From Cardiocondyla obscurior (Eukaryota; Arthropoda; Insecta; Hymenoptera; Formicidae): DNA of 64,000 bases. The translations under genes and the position numbers were made by a program. This document shows positions 54,221-64,000 of the stretch, piece after piece. Below the pieces are notes generated by a model, which worked only from the letters and a program-made list of their open reading frames with translations, searched no databases and was not told where the DNA came from. Position 1 is the stretch's first letter; each line of letters starts with the position of its first letter. The DNA lies in contig NC_091870.1 of assembly GCF_019399895.1 (NCBI RefSeq), positions 7,981,001 to 8,045,000 of the forward strand. The letters are read 5' to 3'.

Positions 54221-54250
54221 GTGGTCTTGTATATAGACCACTTTATGACA
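54212..54250 (+). repeat. Perfect 16-bp inverted repeat with 7-nt loop
   Basis: TGTCATAAAGTGGTCT (54212-54227) and its exact complement (54235-54250) flank TGTATAT. It is too short for a typical insect pre-miRNA, but is an unusually perfect palindrome. Confidence 0.9.
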
Positions 54251-54524
54251 ATTACAATTTCCTTGTCATCTTAATATTATTTCTGTTCTCCTTGAGCGAG
54301 TATCGCCACGTTTCATGGTTCTCGTCGAGAAAATTTCGGCCGATCGAACGAGAACACGGAGCCGTCGATAAGCCGATGCACCGTTAATCTGCATGCGCGC
54401 GCGTGGCTCAACGCGTGCGTACCGCTCGCCAGTTTCTCTTTCTCGAGGTAAGCTCTCGAGCGCAGCATCCGCAGACATGGCAGAAATGAGCCGCGCGTTC
54501 CCTCCCACGTAGAAAAAAAAATTA

Positions 54525-54632
54525 CAGTTACATTGGGATTCAGACTTTTATATTTCCTGTGTTAAATATGACAGATTCGATCACATTCGTCGTTAGAAAT
54601 ATGAGAAAATTATGGTCGGATCCAAAAGTATA
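54525..54632. mobile_element. MITE-like element C (diverged)
   Basis: The left end starts CAGTTAC, like element A, followed by GGATTCAGAC. The right end is AGAAATATGAGAAAATTAT, then GGTCGGATCC. The arms are inverted but diverged. The right end is shared with elements B and D. Confidence 0.45.
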
Positions 54633-57415
54633 TTTTCCTTTCAGCGTATCTCAAATACGAAGTGTCTATTTTTGATTTTAATAATTTTCTTCATTTTAAT
54701 ATTCAAAATTTAAAGTAGATTTTTTTTTATTAATTATGATTGCGTAAATTATCTATAGTTGCTTCATTAATTATTGTATTAAATGCTTAAGGCAATTCTA
54801 AGTATCCATATTCGAAAACTTAAATATCAAGTCAATTTTTCACAGTAAAAAGCACGCGGATGGAAACGCGGTGTACCCTCCAACAAATTTTACATCAATT
54901 ATCATAGTAATTAAATTCAGTTTTGTAACTCCGCTCGCGTCAGGCTCACCTTGATCACTTCTAAACGCTGGAACGATTTATTATCTTGCAAACGATTTTC
55001 TATCGGCGTTTCTCGCGCGATTATTCACGACGGTAAGTCCTTCCGCTGTTCAATGCGTTCGTTACGAATGATTGACAGCCGAGACACGTAATACTATTTA
55101 CACTATGTAGATACTTCGAGGCGGCACGGTTGACGCAACCACGAAGGAATCGTTTTACGAGTCCACGATTAAATCTCGCGGCCTTGTCGGCGGGGCTCCG
55201 CGTCGCTGACATAACGACATATGCTCTCAATGACAGCCGTGAGTTAACAGCATCTGGCATGAAAGCGAGCGTGTCAGGCATCCGTGAGCTCACTGCTGTA
55301 TCCATACGTGTATATTTTTCTTTTTCGCGAATAAAAAATACACGACCGCGATCGCGGGCCCAGATCAAATTTCCCAAAGCGAGCCGATCTAAACGAAAAC
55401 TATCTGCTCGTTACTCACTTCCGATTTCGAAACCTCGCAGTTTATCATTTCGTAAATATGAAAATATATGCAATTGAATATTAAAAGTTATTTATATAAA
55501 ATTAAAGTTAAGAAATTTTAATTAATTCAACTGTTTTCAGCATTCTCGATTACTTTGACTTTTTTTTTTTTTTCTTTCTAATTTGTCGTACAAATTTACA
55601 GTGCAATTATACGCGAGATAGACGTAGCGGATAGACTTCGCGAAATTATCACGTGTCTTCGGAAAATCGCGATTATTTTCAGTGAGCAACGGCACTTGTC
55701 GCCGCGGGCAGAGCGCCAGCCTCTCGCAATTATCTATTCGTAATTGACAGAATCGCGCGGAAACAAGAGCGGAGAACAATGTGGTTGGAAAAGCGCGCGA
55801 TAACGTCACGTCGATAATATTTCAATAAGAAGGCAGAGATTCCTCCTTCGAGAAACGAGGAAGCGATAAGAAGCACTAGCCTCGCGTGGATGCTTTTCCC
55901 TTTCGCTGTCGCTGATTAACGATAATTACGCACCGCAAATATGACGCCGGCACGATCAATCGAAGCGGAAGTCATAATGCAACGACAATAAGATAGCGGG
56001 TAATTACCGGCAGTTAAATTAGGTAATAACACACTTGCGCGACTGGGGGCTTTTCTTCTAAGAATTTATTATTTCAATACAGACCTCCTTTTTCTCGAAT
56101 GTCTCATTAATATATTTATATAAATTAATTTTAAATTAAGATGTTGCAAGTTTTAATGAAGATTTATTTTAAAACTTTTTGCGCGGCTTGATTCAACCTG
56201 ACTTGTTAGTATTTTCCTGTAGATTTTAATTTAAGTCTTCAAAACAATACCACGCTTATAAATGTAAGTCGTATTATTATTATTATTATTACTATTAATA
56301 AACGAATTAATTGCGCGTTTCTCATGCATATTGAAAATATAAATTGCGAAAAGTGTGTTACGCAACAAAAAAAAGGTCCGTGCATTTGTTCAAATATGTT
56401 TTTGTCTTAATGAATTGCAAATCAAACAAACAGCATACTGTGCGGGAATAGAAGATCAACTTTTTTTCAAAAGTCGCTGTACACACGAATTACAATTTCA
56501 TACCGAGGGACGGTCCGTAGTATTGAGTCAAGCGATTCCGTAAGTCGAAAAGCAATGTATAAAATTGCCGATCGAAAGTGTGAGTCGCTCCCGCAGTGCG
56601 CTTTTTATCGCGCATTATCGTGCGCGATGGATAACCCTGAGAAAAATAAGCGTCGGTACATTTTTAATGCCGACGTTTCTCGCGCGTACGTCAAACAACA
56701 CGTTGGAGACGAAAAAAGCCTTACCGCCGGTTATTACAAACGCAATATCGATAATTACACCGGCAGATCGACTCGCAACGAAATTTTGCAGCGCCTGTTA
56801 ATTAACAGTTATTAAATTTGCATAATGCCTTAATAGGATTTTCAATTGATCTCCATTTGCGATAGCATAATTAAAGTGCCTCGAAATGAATTCCCGCGCA
56901 ACTATCAACGACGCCGCGTTTAATCATACGCGCTCGTGTGAGACCTGCATAATCGCAAAGATTATTAGATCTCTCGAAAATAAACTCCGCCGGCCGCGCG
57001 TGTTATCGCTGTCATACGTTAAACTCGCATCGCCGAAGGAAAAAAACACAACGAGGAGCGATAAAGCAGAAATTGTACTTTTATATCGCGGAACAGTCCG
57101 AAGAAAGTTTTTCAATCGACTTGGCAGCTTAATATTTTTCTACCTCGCTTTAATTAATTTTTAAATCGCACGCTATCTTCACCACTTTATTTACATTTTC
57201 TTTTACGCCAGACATTAAAAAAAATATAATATGTTGGGAAATATTAAAAAAAAATATATATATAAAACGTTAAAAAAAATTTTTAAAGCATTTTTACGGT
57301 TAAAAATCGTCTTGAGTTACCCAAACCTTAGCGTTTTATTTACGGGCTAAATAAAGGGTTAAGCAGAGACTACTCCGGTACGCCATTACCTTCGTGTCGG
57401 AGGATTCGTGCTTAC

Positions 57416-58290
57416 CTGCGAGTTATCTCGTCAGATCGCCGCTAACTGCCTCTCGCCGCTAACAAGTCTCATCCGTGAACGCGGTCGTTCTTTCTCCCGG
57501 TCACGCTCGTTTACCGCAGCATCCCGGGACGTGCGCTTCTCCCGCGTGGCGAATTAAGACGCGGCGAGCTCCGAAATTCACGCCCGGAAATATCGCGCCG
57601 TACCCTAGGTGGTATCTACCGCTCTGTCTTAACGACGCAATTCAATTTGCAACGATCGATGCCACTGCGGATAGAGAAGCCGCGTCGTCCCGCAATCTTC
57701 CTCGCGGCGGCGAGTTCCGGACGGTCCGCTTCCGTGAAGGTTCACCGATCGAACGGTCCCACGAACGCTCGCGGTGAAGGCGCGGTTAAAACGCGGAGAG
57801 ACGCTCGTCCGGCGGAAGTGTCGAATCTCGCCCCCAGCGTTCGCGAAATCCTCCGAGTCTCGGTTGTCACGAACACTTGGGAATCGACGGACTAAGACTC
57901 GGCGAAACGTCGTAAATTAATCGCGATCGAACCACCCCCGGGAGGCTTTCACCCGCTCGGTCGAGGGTGAAATCTCGGCGGAAACTCGGAGAAAACACGC
58001 GTCAACGTTCGGCCGCGAAACTTTGCGCGCGTTCAGTCGCCGCGGTGCTCACGATCGTTGAAAAATACGCTCGGCGTTCCTGGTCGATCGCGGCCGAGGT
58101 GTCTCCCACCGCGGAGTGCATCCTCGCGATTTATAAAGCCACGCATCTCTCGTCTCCGTCGGCACGTCGCGCGTGTGTCAGTCGACCCGTCGTCATTATT
58201 CCCCTGCCAAGTGGCCGCTTCTCCCGCCACCGATCGCTGCCACCCACCGTCACTTCGTCCGTATAAAGTCTAAAGCCTAAAGTCGAAGAC
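57416..58290 (-). other. CpG-rich candidate first exon/promoter of a minus-strand gene
   Basis: This roughly 0.9-kb island is sharply more GC- and CpG-rich than its AT-rich flanks. It ends on the minus strand in a near-perfect donor, CTCGCAG|GTAAGC (GT at 57415-57414). Reading toward the donor, only short frames are seen, so it would be mainly 5' UTR. Its downstream exons would lie at lower coordinates; the secreted-protein gene 29 kb away is one possible partner. On the plus strand the same island holds TATAAAG at 58132, so a bidirectional promoter is an alternative. Confidence 0.33.
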
Positions 58291-58534
58291 CGGTATCCGC
58301 ATTTTACGATGCACCTACTCAGCATTTTTTTTTTTTTCCTCCTCAAAAAAGAGTTTGCGAATAAATCGCGGATCAATGTTTTGCATTTGCAAAATAAATT
58401 CCAATTTTTTAAAATAAATTTAAAGCGAGATTTCTTAAGTTATTATATTTTTGGAAATATGCGTATTATTATTATATTTAAAAAAATTTAAGGAATATTC
58501 TATCGTGGAAATAAGAGAGAAGTAAATTTGAAAG

Positions 58535-58651
58535 ATGAAGAATCTCGTTTCGTATGATTCGGACTCGGTAAGCGGATCAACGAAAATGATTGACGTGCCG
58601 CGAGAACTGTGGACATTTATTTCGGAAATCGATGCCTCTGACACTGATTAA
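58535..58651 (+). CDS. Short coding-looking ORF (38 aa), possible first exon or gene fragment
   Basis: ATG at 58535 follows an in-frame TGA at 58529, and the frame stops at TAA 58649-58651. The peptide begins MKNLVSYDSDS and ends PRELWTFISEIDASDTD. This is a balanced composition, unlike the Arg/Ser-rich chance frames elsewhere. A Leu-Val-x-Tyr-Asp-Ser-Asp start followed by an acidic FxxEID segment is reminiscent of N-termini of some WW-domain or splicing-associated nuclear proteins, but this is only a resemblance. A donor-like TCG|GTAAGC sits inside the ORF at 58569, and a branch site plus acceptor (GCTAACTGA ... TTCTCTCTAG) follows at about 58660-58693. It could therefore be an 11-residue first coding exon, a 38-residue small ORF, or a decayed copy. 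Confidence 0.28.
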   Translation: MKNLVSYDSDSVSGSTKMIDVPRELWTFISEIDASDTD

Positions 58652-59909
58652 CCTTAATTGAAGCTAACTGAATTCGTTCTCTCTAGATGATCGTATCATG
58701 GCACGAATAGAAAGATGTGGTACGCCGAGATTAGCGTTAATCAACGTTGCGAGAATCAACAGTGAAAAAGCCGATGTATCGCTCGCGACGCGGCGCATTG
58801 TCACAAAAAAAATTTCTGACATTACAACTCACGTTCTTTCTTTATTTTCTACAATTATTATTTACTTTACATATAATTATATTTATAAAAAAAAATGCGC
58901 GTTAATCTAAAATTCGATAATTAAATTGTTACTATAAATTATTAAAAATTATAATGTATAGGAACAAAAAATTTCTTTTAAATCAACGTTTCTTTTCGTG
59001 CAAGCGGTAATATTTTGCAATCAGTCACGACGACTAACTAATTTCGCAGCTTGAATTCAAGTGATTATGAATATAATATTATCATAATTAATTTCGTATA
59101 TATGAAATGTGCACAAAACGCGAATAATGAGCTCTTGCGCTGCTCGTAAATGGCAAATACTTAGAAAAGACCAAGCCTCTTAAAACGAAATCCCTGTACA
59201 TTGTTTGGATTATCTTTGTACGCCGAAAGCCAGTGCGGGATTTTTCTCGTGAACTTGAAAATTTCTTATCCCAGCCGCGAGAAGAAGTGACAAAAGTTTC
59301 AGGCAACACGGTTTATTTTAATTTCTTCTTGCGATCTCGTATAGAGTAACGCGCCTGACGACTTAATTCCAATAGAATTTTTTGTTTTTAACAGTCTGTT
59401 TATTTTAAAAAACTCTCCGGTGCATTTCGATAATTTATCTTCGCGGATCTGGCCGTTTCTTTGTCACTTTTATTTATTTGTACGCACATGAAACTAAAGT
59501 ATCGTATTTTTAGAAGCGTTTAATGCCGGATATATATGCAAGTTTTTCAGCTTGAATTTTAATTAACCTCACGACTCTTTAAGCGTGCCAATTTTTTTTT
59601 TCTTTTTTTAAATTAAACGAATTAACGTGAAAATTAATTTATCATTAACTTCGCTACTTTTGTCACGTCTCGCTGTGTACGACTAATGAATTTAATTCCT
59701 GCAGTCACAATCAGTTAATTCGCTCCGTACAAATACAGCCCATCTCATTCAGTCGCTATTCAACATTTACTTTAAACGGGTTCTTCTCGTGCAAATATAA
59801 CTCGGGTCGGACGATCGGACGCGCCTCGCTCTGAACGAGCAGCGCGAGTGCAGTTAATTTTTCGAAACGGCAATCTAATTTATTACTATTTGTTGTCGGA
59901 ATTAGACGC

Positions 59910-60080
59910 ATGTCAGAATTACCCGGACGTACTTTACTACGCTTTAAATCGCTTATTTCCGTACCGGACGTAGAAGATTCGTCGCTACGTCCCGTGCGTC
60001 ATCGTGCACCTGTGGGAAAAACCCCTAGACTCCTTCGGAAAAACATGACACCGAGGAGTGCACGTTTTTCGGAAGCTTGA
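59910..60080 (+). CDS. Short coding-looking ORF (56 aa), basic and SP/TP-rich
   Basis: ATG at 59910 and stop TGA at 60078-60080. The peptide starts MSELPGRTLLRFKSL, has VPDVEDSS in the middle, and ends with GKTPRLLRKNMTPRSARF. The TP and basic motifs resemble phosphorylated tails of nuclear or cell-cycle proteins, but no family is recognised. An acceptor-like sequence precedes it (branch-like TCTAATTT, then a T-rich tract and GGAATTAG at 59897-59904). It could be chance in CpG-rich DNA, since other frames of similar length here are not credible. Confidence 0.2.
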   Translation: MSELPGRTLLRFKSLISVPDVEDSSLRPVRHRAPVGKTPRLLRKNMTPRSARFSEA

Positions 60081-60251
60081 ATCATTATCAAAGCGCAGGT
60101 GTTTTTTATCCACGTCATAACTTTCTTGTATATCTACCTTCGGTTTAATCCGCGCGTAGTAAAAATTACGAATTAAGGTTACCAAATATTCAATAGTGAA
60201 AGTTACTACTTAGCGTTAGCTTAAGTATTAAAAATCATCGTCGTTCAGAAT

Positions 60252-60442
60252 TTTTAATAGTCGAAGTAAATAACTTGCAGTGCTTTTGATACTCGAAATA
60301 AATCATTTTCAATGCTTTTAATACGGAAGATAAATAATTTTTACGGCTTTCATTATTTAAAGTAAATAATATCCCGAGGTTTTAATACTTGAAGTAAATA
60401 ACTTTCGCGCTTTCAGCGCTCGAAATAAGTAACTTTCAGTGC
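60252..60442 (+). repeat. Six-unit degenerate 32-bp tandem array
   Basis: Units at 60252, 60284, 60316, 60348, 60380 and 60411 are 32, 32, 32, 32, 31 and 32 nt long. Each starts TTTT(A/G)AT or TTTCA. Most have (C/T)(G/T)(A/G)A(A/G)(A/G)TAA(A/G)TAA in the middle and end near (C/G)(A/C/G)(G/A)(T/G/C)GC. The sequence is diverged but the spacing is strict. Confidence 0.8.
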
Positions 60443-63400
60443 TTATTACGCAGTATTAATTCGGGGACTTCTACGAGAGTACATTTAGAATGTAAGTCTC
60501 TGAATGTAAGTCTAGTTCTCGCAGTAGCCGACGTCGCAAGGCACTGCTTCTGCTCTCGCACACGTTCCGCCGGTAATTATATCGCGGCATAATTTTTCTT
60601 TCTCCCCACCCGAACCACCGGCGCCTCCTCGGCGAAGCTCGAAGGAAGCTCCCTTATCGCTTTTCCTCTACCCCGAGGGTTTCCACCCTCGTTCTCGTCC
60701 CTCCGCGATCCCGGAACACAGTTTCGCGGCGCGAAAAGATAGCGCTTCGGTGGATGCGTGCATGCGGGCCGACGCGTTTCAGCGCGAACAATGACGCGAT
60801 AATGTGTCCAGATATCGCCGACTGAACTCGCGCGGTTCCACGTCGTCGCTCTGGATGCCGAGACGAGACATTAATGTAAACGCGGAGCACGTAGGCGCGC
60901 TAAATTTTGCACGTGTGAATGCGTCTGTTCGCGCTAACGATCGCGCCAAGTTGCGCCGGCTGGTGCGAGCGAGCACCGCGCGGCGAATTAATTAATCAAG
61001 CCGTTTGTTAACGGAATAATGCACGGATCATTTGGCAACGTTAACAAACAAGTCGATTGTTTGTTACCACGTTGCAAACGAGATACTTCGCGATATTGCG
61101 TGTTTCGAGAAACTGTTACGTTCTAATTACGTAACACGTCGTCGAATGATCTATTATGATTTTAATTGGCTACTCTAGGCCGACTTTGTAAGCCCCCGCG
61201 AGTCGAAATTAATTTTCATTCTATCTGGTGTTAAATGAAAAATTTTGTTAATAAAAGAAAAATTGTTTTTTTTTATTTTTTTCCTAATTATTTACCCTAA
61301 AAACTTGCTTCAATTTAAAGATCTGTGTGACGAGTGATTAAAGTTCACGGCTCGCGTTATGAGTCAGGGTCTCTCCCGCGAATTCGTCGGTCATGGGGAA
61401 ATACGGCGCGGATCTCTTCTTCCAGCCGGTCTAGATAATCTCGTTATCTCGCGCCGGGCTGCGAATTGGTTCGGCGAATCGTGCGCAGATCGGCCGAATT
61501 AATCTTCGCCGGCGGAGGGAAATAACGGGCCCGGTATTGTTGCGGTCGTCACCGCATCTAGCCTGTCGATACGCGCGCGAGAGCTGCGGCGGACGTGTAT
61601 ACGTTCACCTTTTTATTTTCAATCAGGAACACGAATTGCGACCACGCCAAATTTCCCGTCGACTCTCCCGCTTGTATATTAATGTGACAAACACCGATCG
61701 TAAATCAATCTTGTGGCTGGTTTTTTTTTCTCTCTCTTTTTTTTTTTTTTTTTTTGTGCCAATCTGAACAGTCGATTCATCTTTCTCGCGTGGCACATTT
61801 TCGATTTGCCGAACGAGCTCAACCGATAATGCAACGTATGAAATTAATAAAAGTTCCGCGTTACGCAAGACACAAAATAGTTGCGTCTGAAATAAAAGAT
61901 CGATCACGCACGCATTTAATTTTGTTAGAATTTTTTAATGCAGCGCCATTGGCGTTCAATTTTTTTAGGTATATATGTATTTTCTATCTAGATCGTTTAT
62001 TTATGATATTTACCGTCAAGCGCGGATCCTACGGGTATCATGAATGCAAGGATGAAGGATTAGCGACGGTTTAAAGGATTAAGATCAAATTCGCACTTAA
62101 CGATATGCATTGCGTCCGGCAATATCGGCAATCCCTTTATGCGTGAATTCTTGGTTCTCTTTACAAGTCCTTTATCAAATGTAAAAATTGATAAGGTATT
62201 AAACCTGTATTTCTCTGCATTTTTAGTAAAATTTTTAATTACAAATTTTATTTATATAAAATAAACGATTTTATTAATTAAAAAATGGCAAAATATCTAA
62301 TAAAATAATCTCTGCTTTAAAGTTAACTGTTTATTAACCTATACCTACGAGACGTTTCGCACATGGCTCGATCTATCGGCGTTAAAAACCGAGTCAAGTT
62401 TAAACCTGACAGCCTTGATTATTGTGAATTTATATCGCGTAATCTCGACCTCGGTTTGCAGTAGCCGAGATTAAGTTCAAGGGTACGTTGTACAAATACG
62501 CGTGGCGAAAGAGCTCGGAACGATCGAGACAAATTCGATCAACGTGATTGCGCTCTGCATACCAAGCACAAATTGTTTATCCTGATAAAGTTTTAATGAA
62601 AAACTACGTTCACCGACGATTCGGTAACTATTTACGATCGCAAAGTATATCGGATTGCATGTCGACTGCACCGTTTAATTGTACCGCGGGTTAAAGTTAT
62701 ACAAATCGTGATACAGGCGTTTCAAAAATATACCGAACAACGCAATATTATCTATAAATTTCGTAAAAAAATTTATCATATTAAATAGTACGTAATAAAA
62801 ATTTTTTAAACAAAAAATTATTTAAGGAATATGTAAACGAAAACTCGATAGTGAAACATTCAAAGAATAAAAATCAATTAAAAAAAAATAGTATATTTAG
62901 GGAAAAAAAAAACTAAATATATTAATGTTAACCGGAACTACGTTAGTTTAAATGTAGAAATAAAACTTTCATGCTCTCGGCAAATTTGCAAGCCGAATTG
63001 ATTTGTCTTTGCCATTAACAACGCGGCTCATGATTCTAAAGCAGGGGCTTGTACTTGCGGGGATTCTCGTTGCAGTCACAAAATGCAGCGACCCGAAACG
63101 CCGCGGCACGAAAGCAATCCGCGGAATTTAATTAAACCCCATGCTTTTTTTTTTCCCCACCCCAGCCTCGACCACGAACGCGCATCCGTCTGCGTGCCGG
63201 CTAAAGTGGATGTATACCGCGAAGATTTCCGGCCTCAAAGGCGCGATGAACTTGGCTTCAGAAAACGGGGGCTCAAAACTTTAAACGCGATAAACCTAAT
63301 AATGGACCTCGCTTAATTATGCCGCGCTTCTTAATTATGCGCTGTTAACAACTGGAAATAAAAGACGCGGTAAAGATAATCGCGATGGAATTTATTTTTA

Positions 63401-64000
63401 CTTCGACACTACGAATTCCATTTAATAACGAGGTGATAATATAAATGTTGCACCGCGCTCCGCAATTTAATTGCGGATTTACGTGTAAAAAATGAGCCGA
63501 TGTCACGATTATTTTGCGACGTTAATTATGCGCATGTGGAATTAATTATTGATAACGCTGCCACCATTATTTATCACAATTAATTTAACATTTGTAATTA
63601 CGCCGCCATAATTTGTCTACAAATGTTCGTTGGAACTAAATCAATAATTACCCGGTGATTGAATTTATAGAATTACCTTAATTTAAGAGCGTACATTTTA
63701 ATACGTCCCTCACACATTTCCCTAATTACTTCGTGAACAAGTGAGACTTTTCAAACGCCACAGCGGTTCACGATTCGCGTCGAAGTCTCTCTTTGTCAAC
63801 GCGGCCGCCACTTAAATTTTTATGAAAATTATCGCGACGGCAATATAATAGACCCACCCGACAATCCGACTGCTGTATTATGCAAATCATCAGGCGTAAA
63901 TCACGCCTATTTTCGATAGGTTTTTTCCATGATGTCACGCTTCTCGGTATGCAGAATCATTTTTCTGCGATCGGCGAGCAGAAGCGAAGCGTTCAGAAGA

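Larger units (their letters stand above)
29481..57400. other. Noncoding DNA with dispersed repeats
   Basis: I found no splice-consistent coding exon. Contents are A/T homopolymers (for example 29632-29657, 36869-36894), a tandem duplication at 31.9 kb, 32-bp repeat units at 36.7 kb, hairpin repeats at 42.4-42.8, 48.8 and 54.5 kb, and perfect inverted repeats at 40.8 and 54.2 kb. It may be intron of a large gene. Confidence 0.5.
58300..64000. other. Noncoding DNA with two possible small ORFs
   Basis: Apart from the ORFs at 58535 and 59910 and the 32-bp array at 60252, this is AT-rich sequence with CpG-rich patches (60600-60990, 61330-61620). I see no supported gene. Confidence 0.5.

Overview
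This window looks like nuclear DNA from an insect, most likely a hymenopteran such as an ant. It mixes AT-rich stretches full of long A/T homopolymers with CpG-rich patches, has short GT-AG introns, uses AATAAA poly(A) signals, and has very low coding density. I see no bacterial, organellar or viral coding sequence.

One protein-coding gene can be reconstructed with confidence. It lies on the minus strand at 28411-23878 and has four coding exons (28411-28189, 28009-25261, 24658-24508, 24129-23878). Every junction has a good GT...AG pair, and the phases (1, 2, 0) agree. They join into one 1124-residue reading frame. The product starts with a signal peptide, continues with an acidic/linker region and a Glu/Arg-rich, trichohyalin-like helical segment of about 560 residues, and ends in a compact six-cysteine module. 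It is probably a secreted structural or extracellular-matrix/cuticle-type protein of unknown function.

Layout. 1-3677: noncoding, with an (AGCC)n run and an 800-bp strand-asymmetric pyrimidine tract. 3678-about 8905: a candidate plus-strand 3' terminal exon, with a strong acceptor at its start and a cluster of AATAAA signals plus a GT-rich element at its end. 8930-14200: noncoding. About 14220-14802: a GA-rich candidate plus-strand 5' noncoding exon ending in a splice donor. 14803-23240: noncoding. 23247-28900: the minus-strand gene, with a candidate poly(A) signal and a weak core-promoter candidate. 29500-57400: mostly AT-rich noncoding DNA holding a small family of hairpin (MITE-like) repeats and a 32-bp degenerate repeat. 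57416-58300: a CpG-rich island ending in a strong minus-strand splice donor, probably a first exon and promoter of another gene. 58300-64000: noncoding apart from two short coding-looking ORFs (58535-58651 and 59910-60080) and a six-unit array of the 32-bp repeat.

If the 14.8-kb donor and 57.4-kb donor are real, much of the window is intron of one or two large genes, and the secreted-protein gene is nested in it. That is inference. Most long open frames in the CpG-rich patches are chance openings or antisense shadows.
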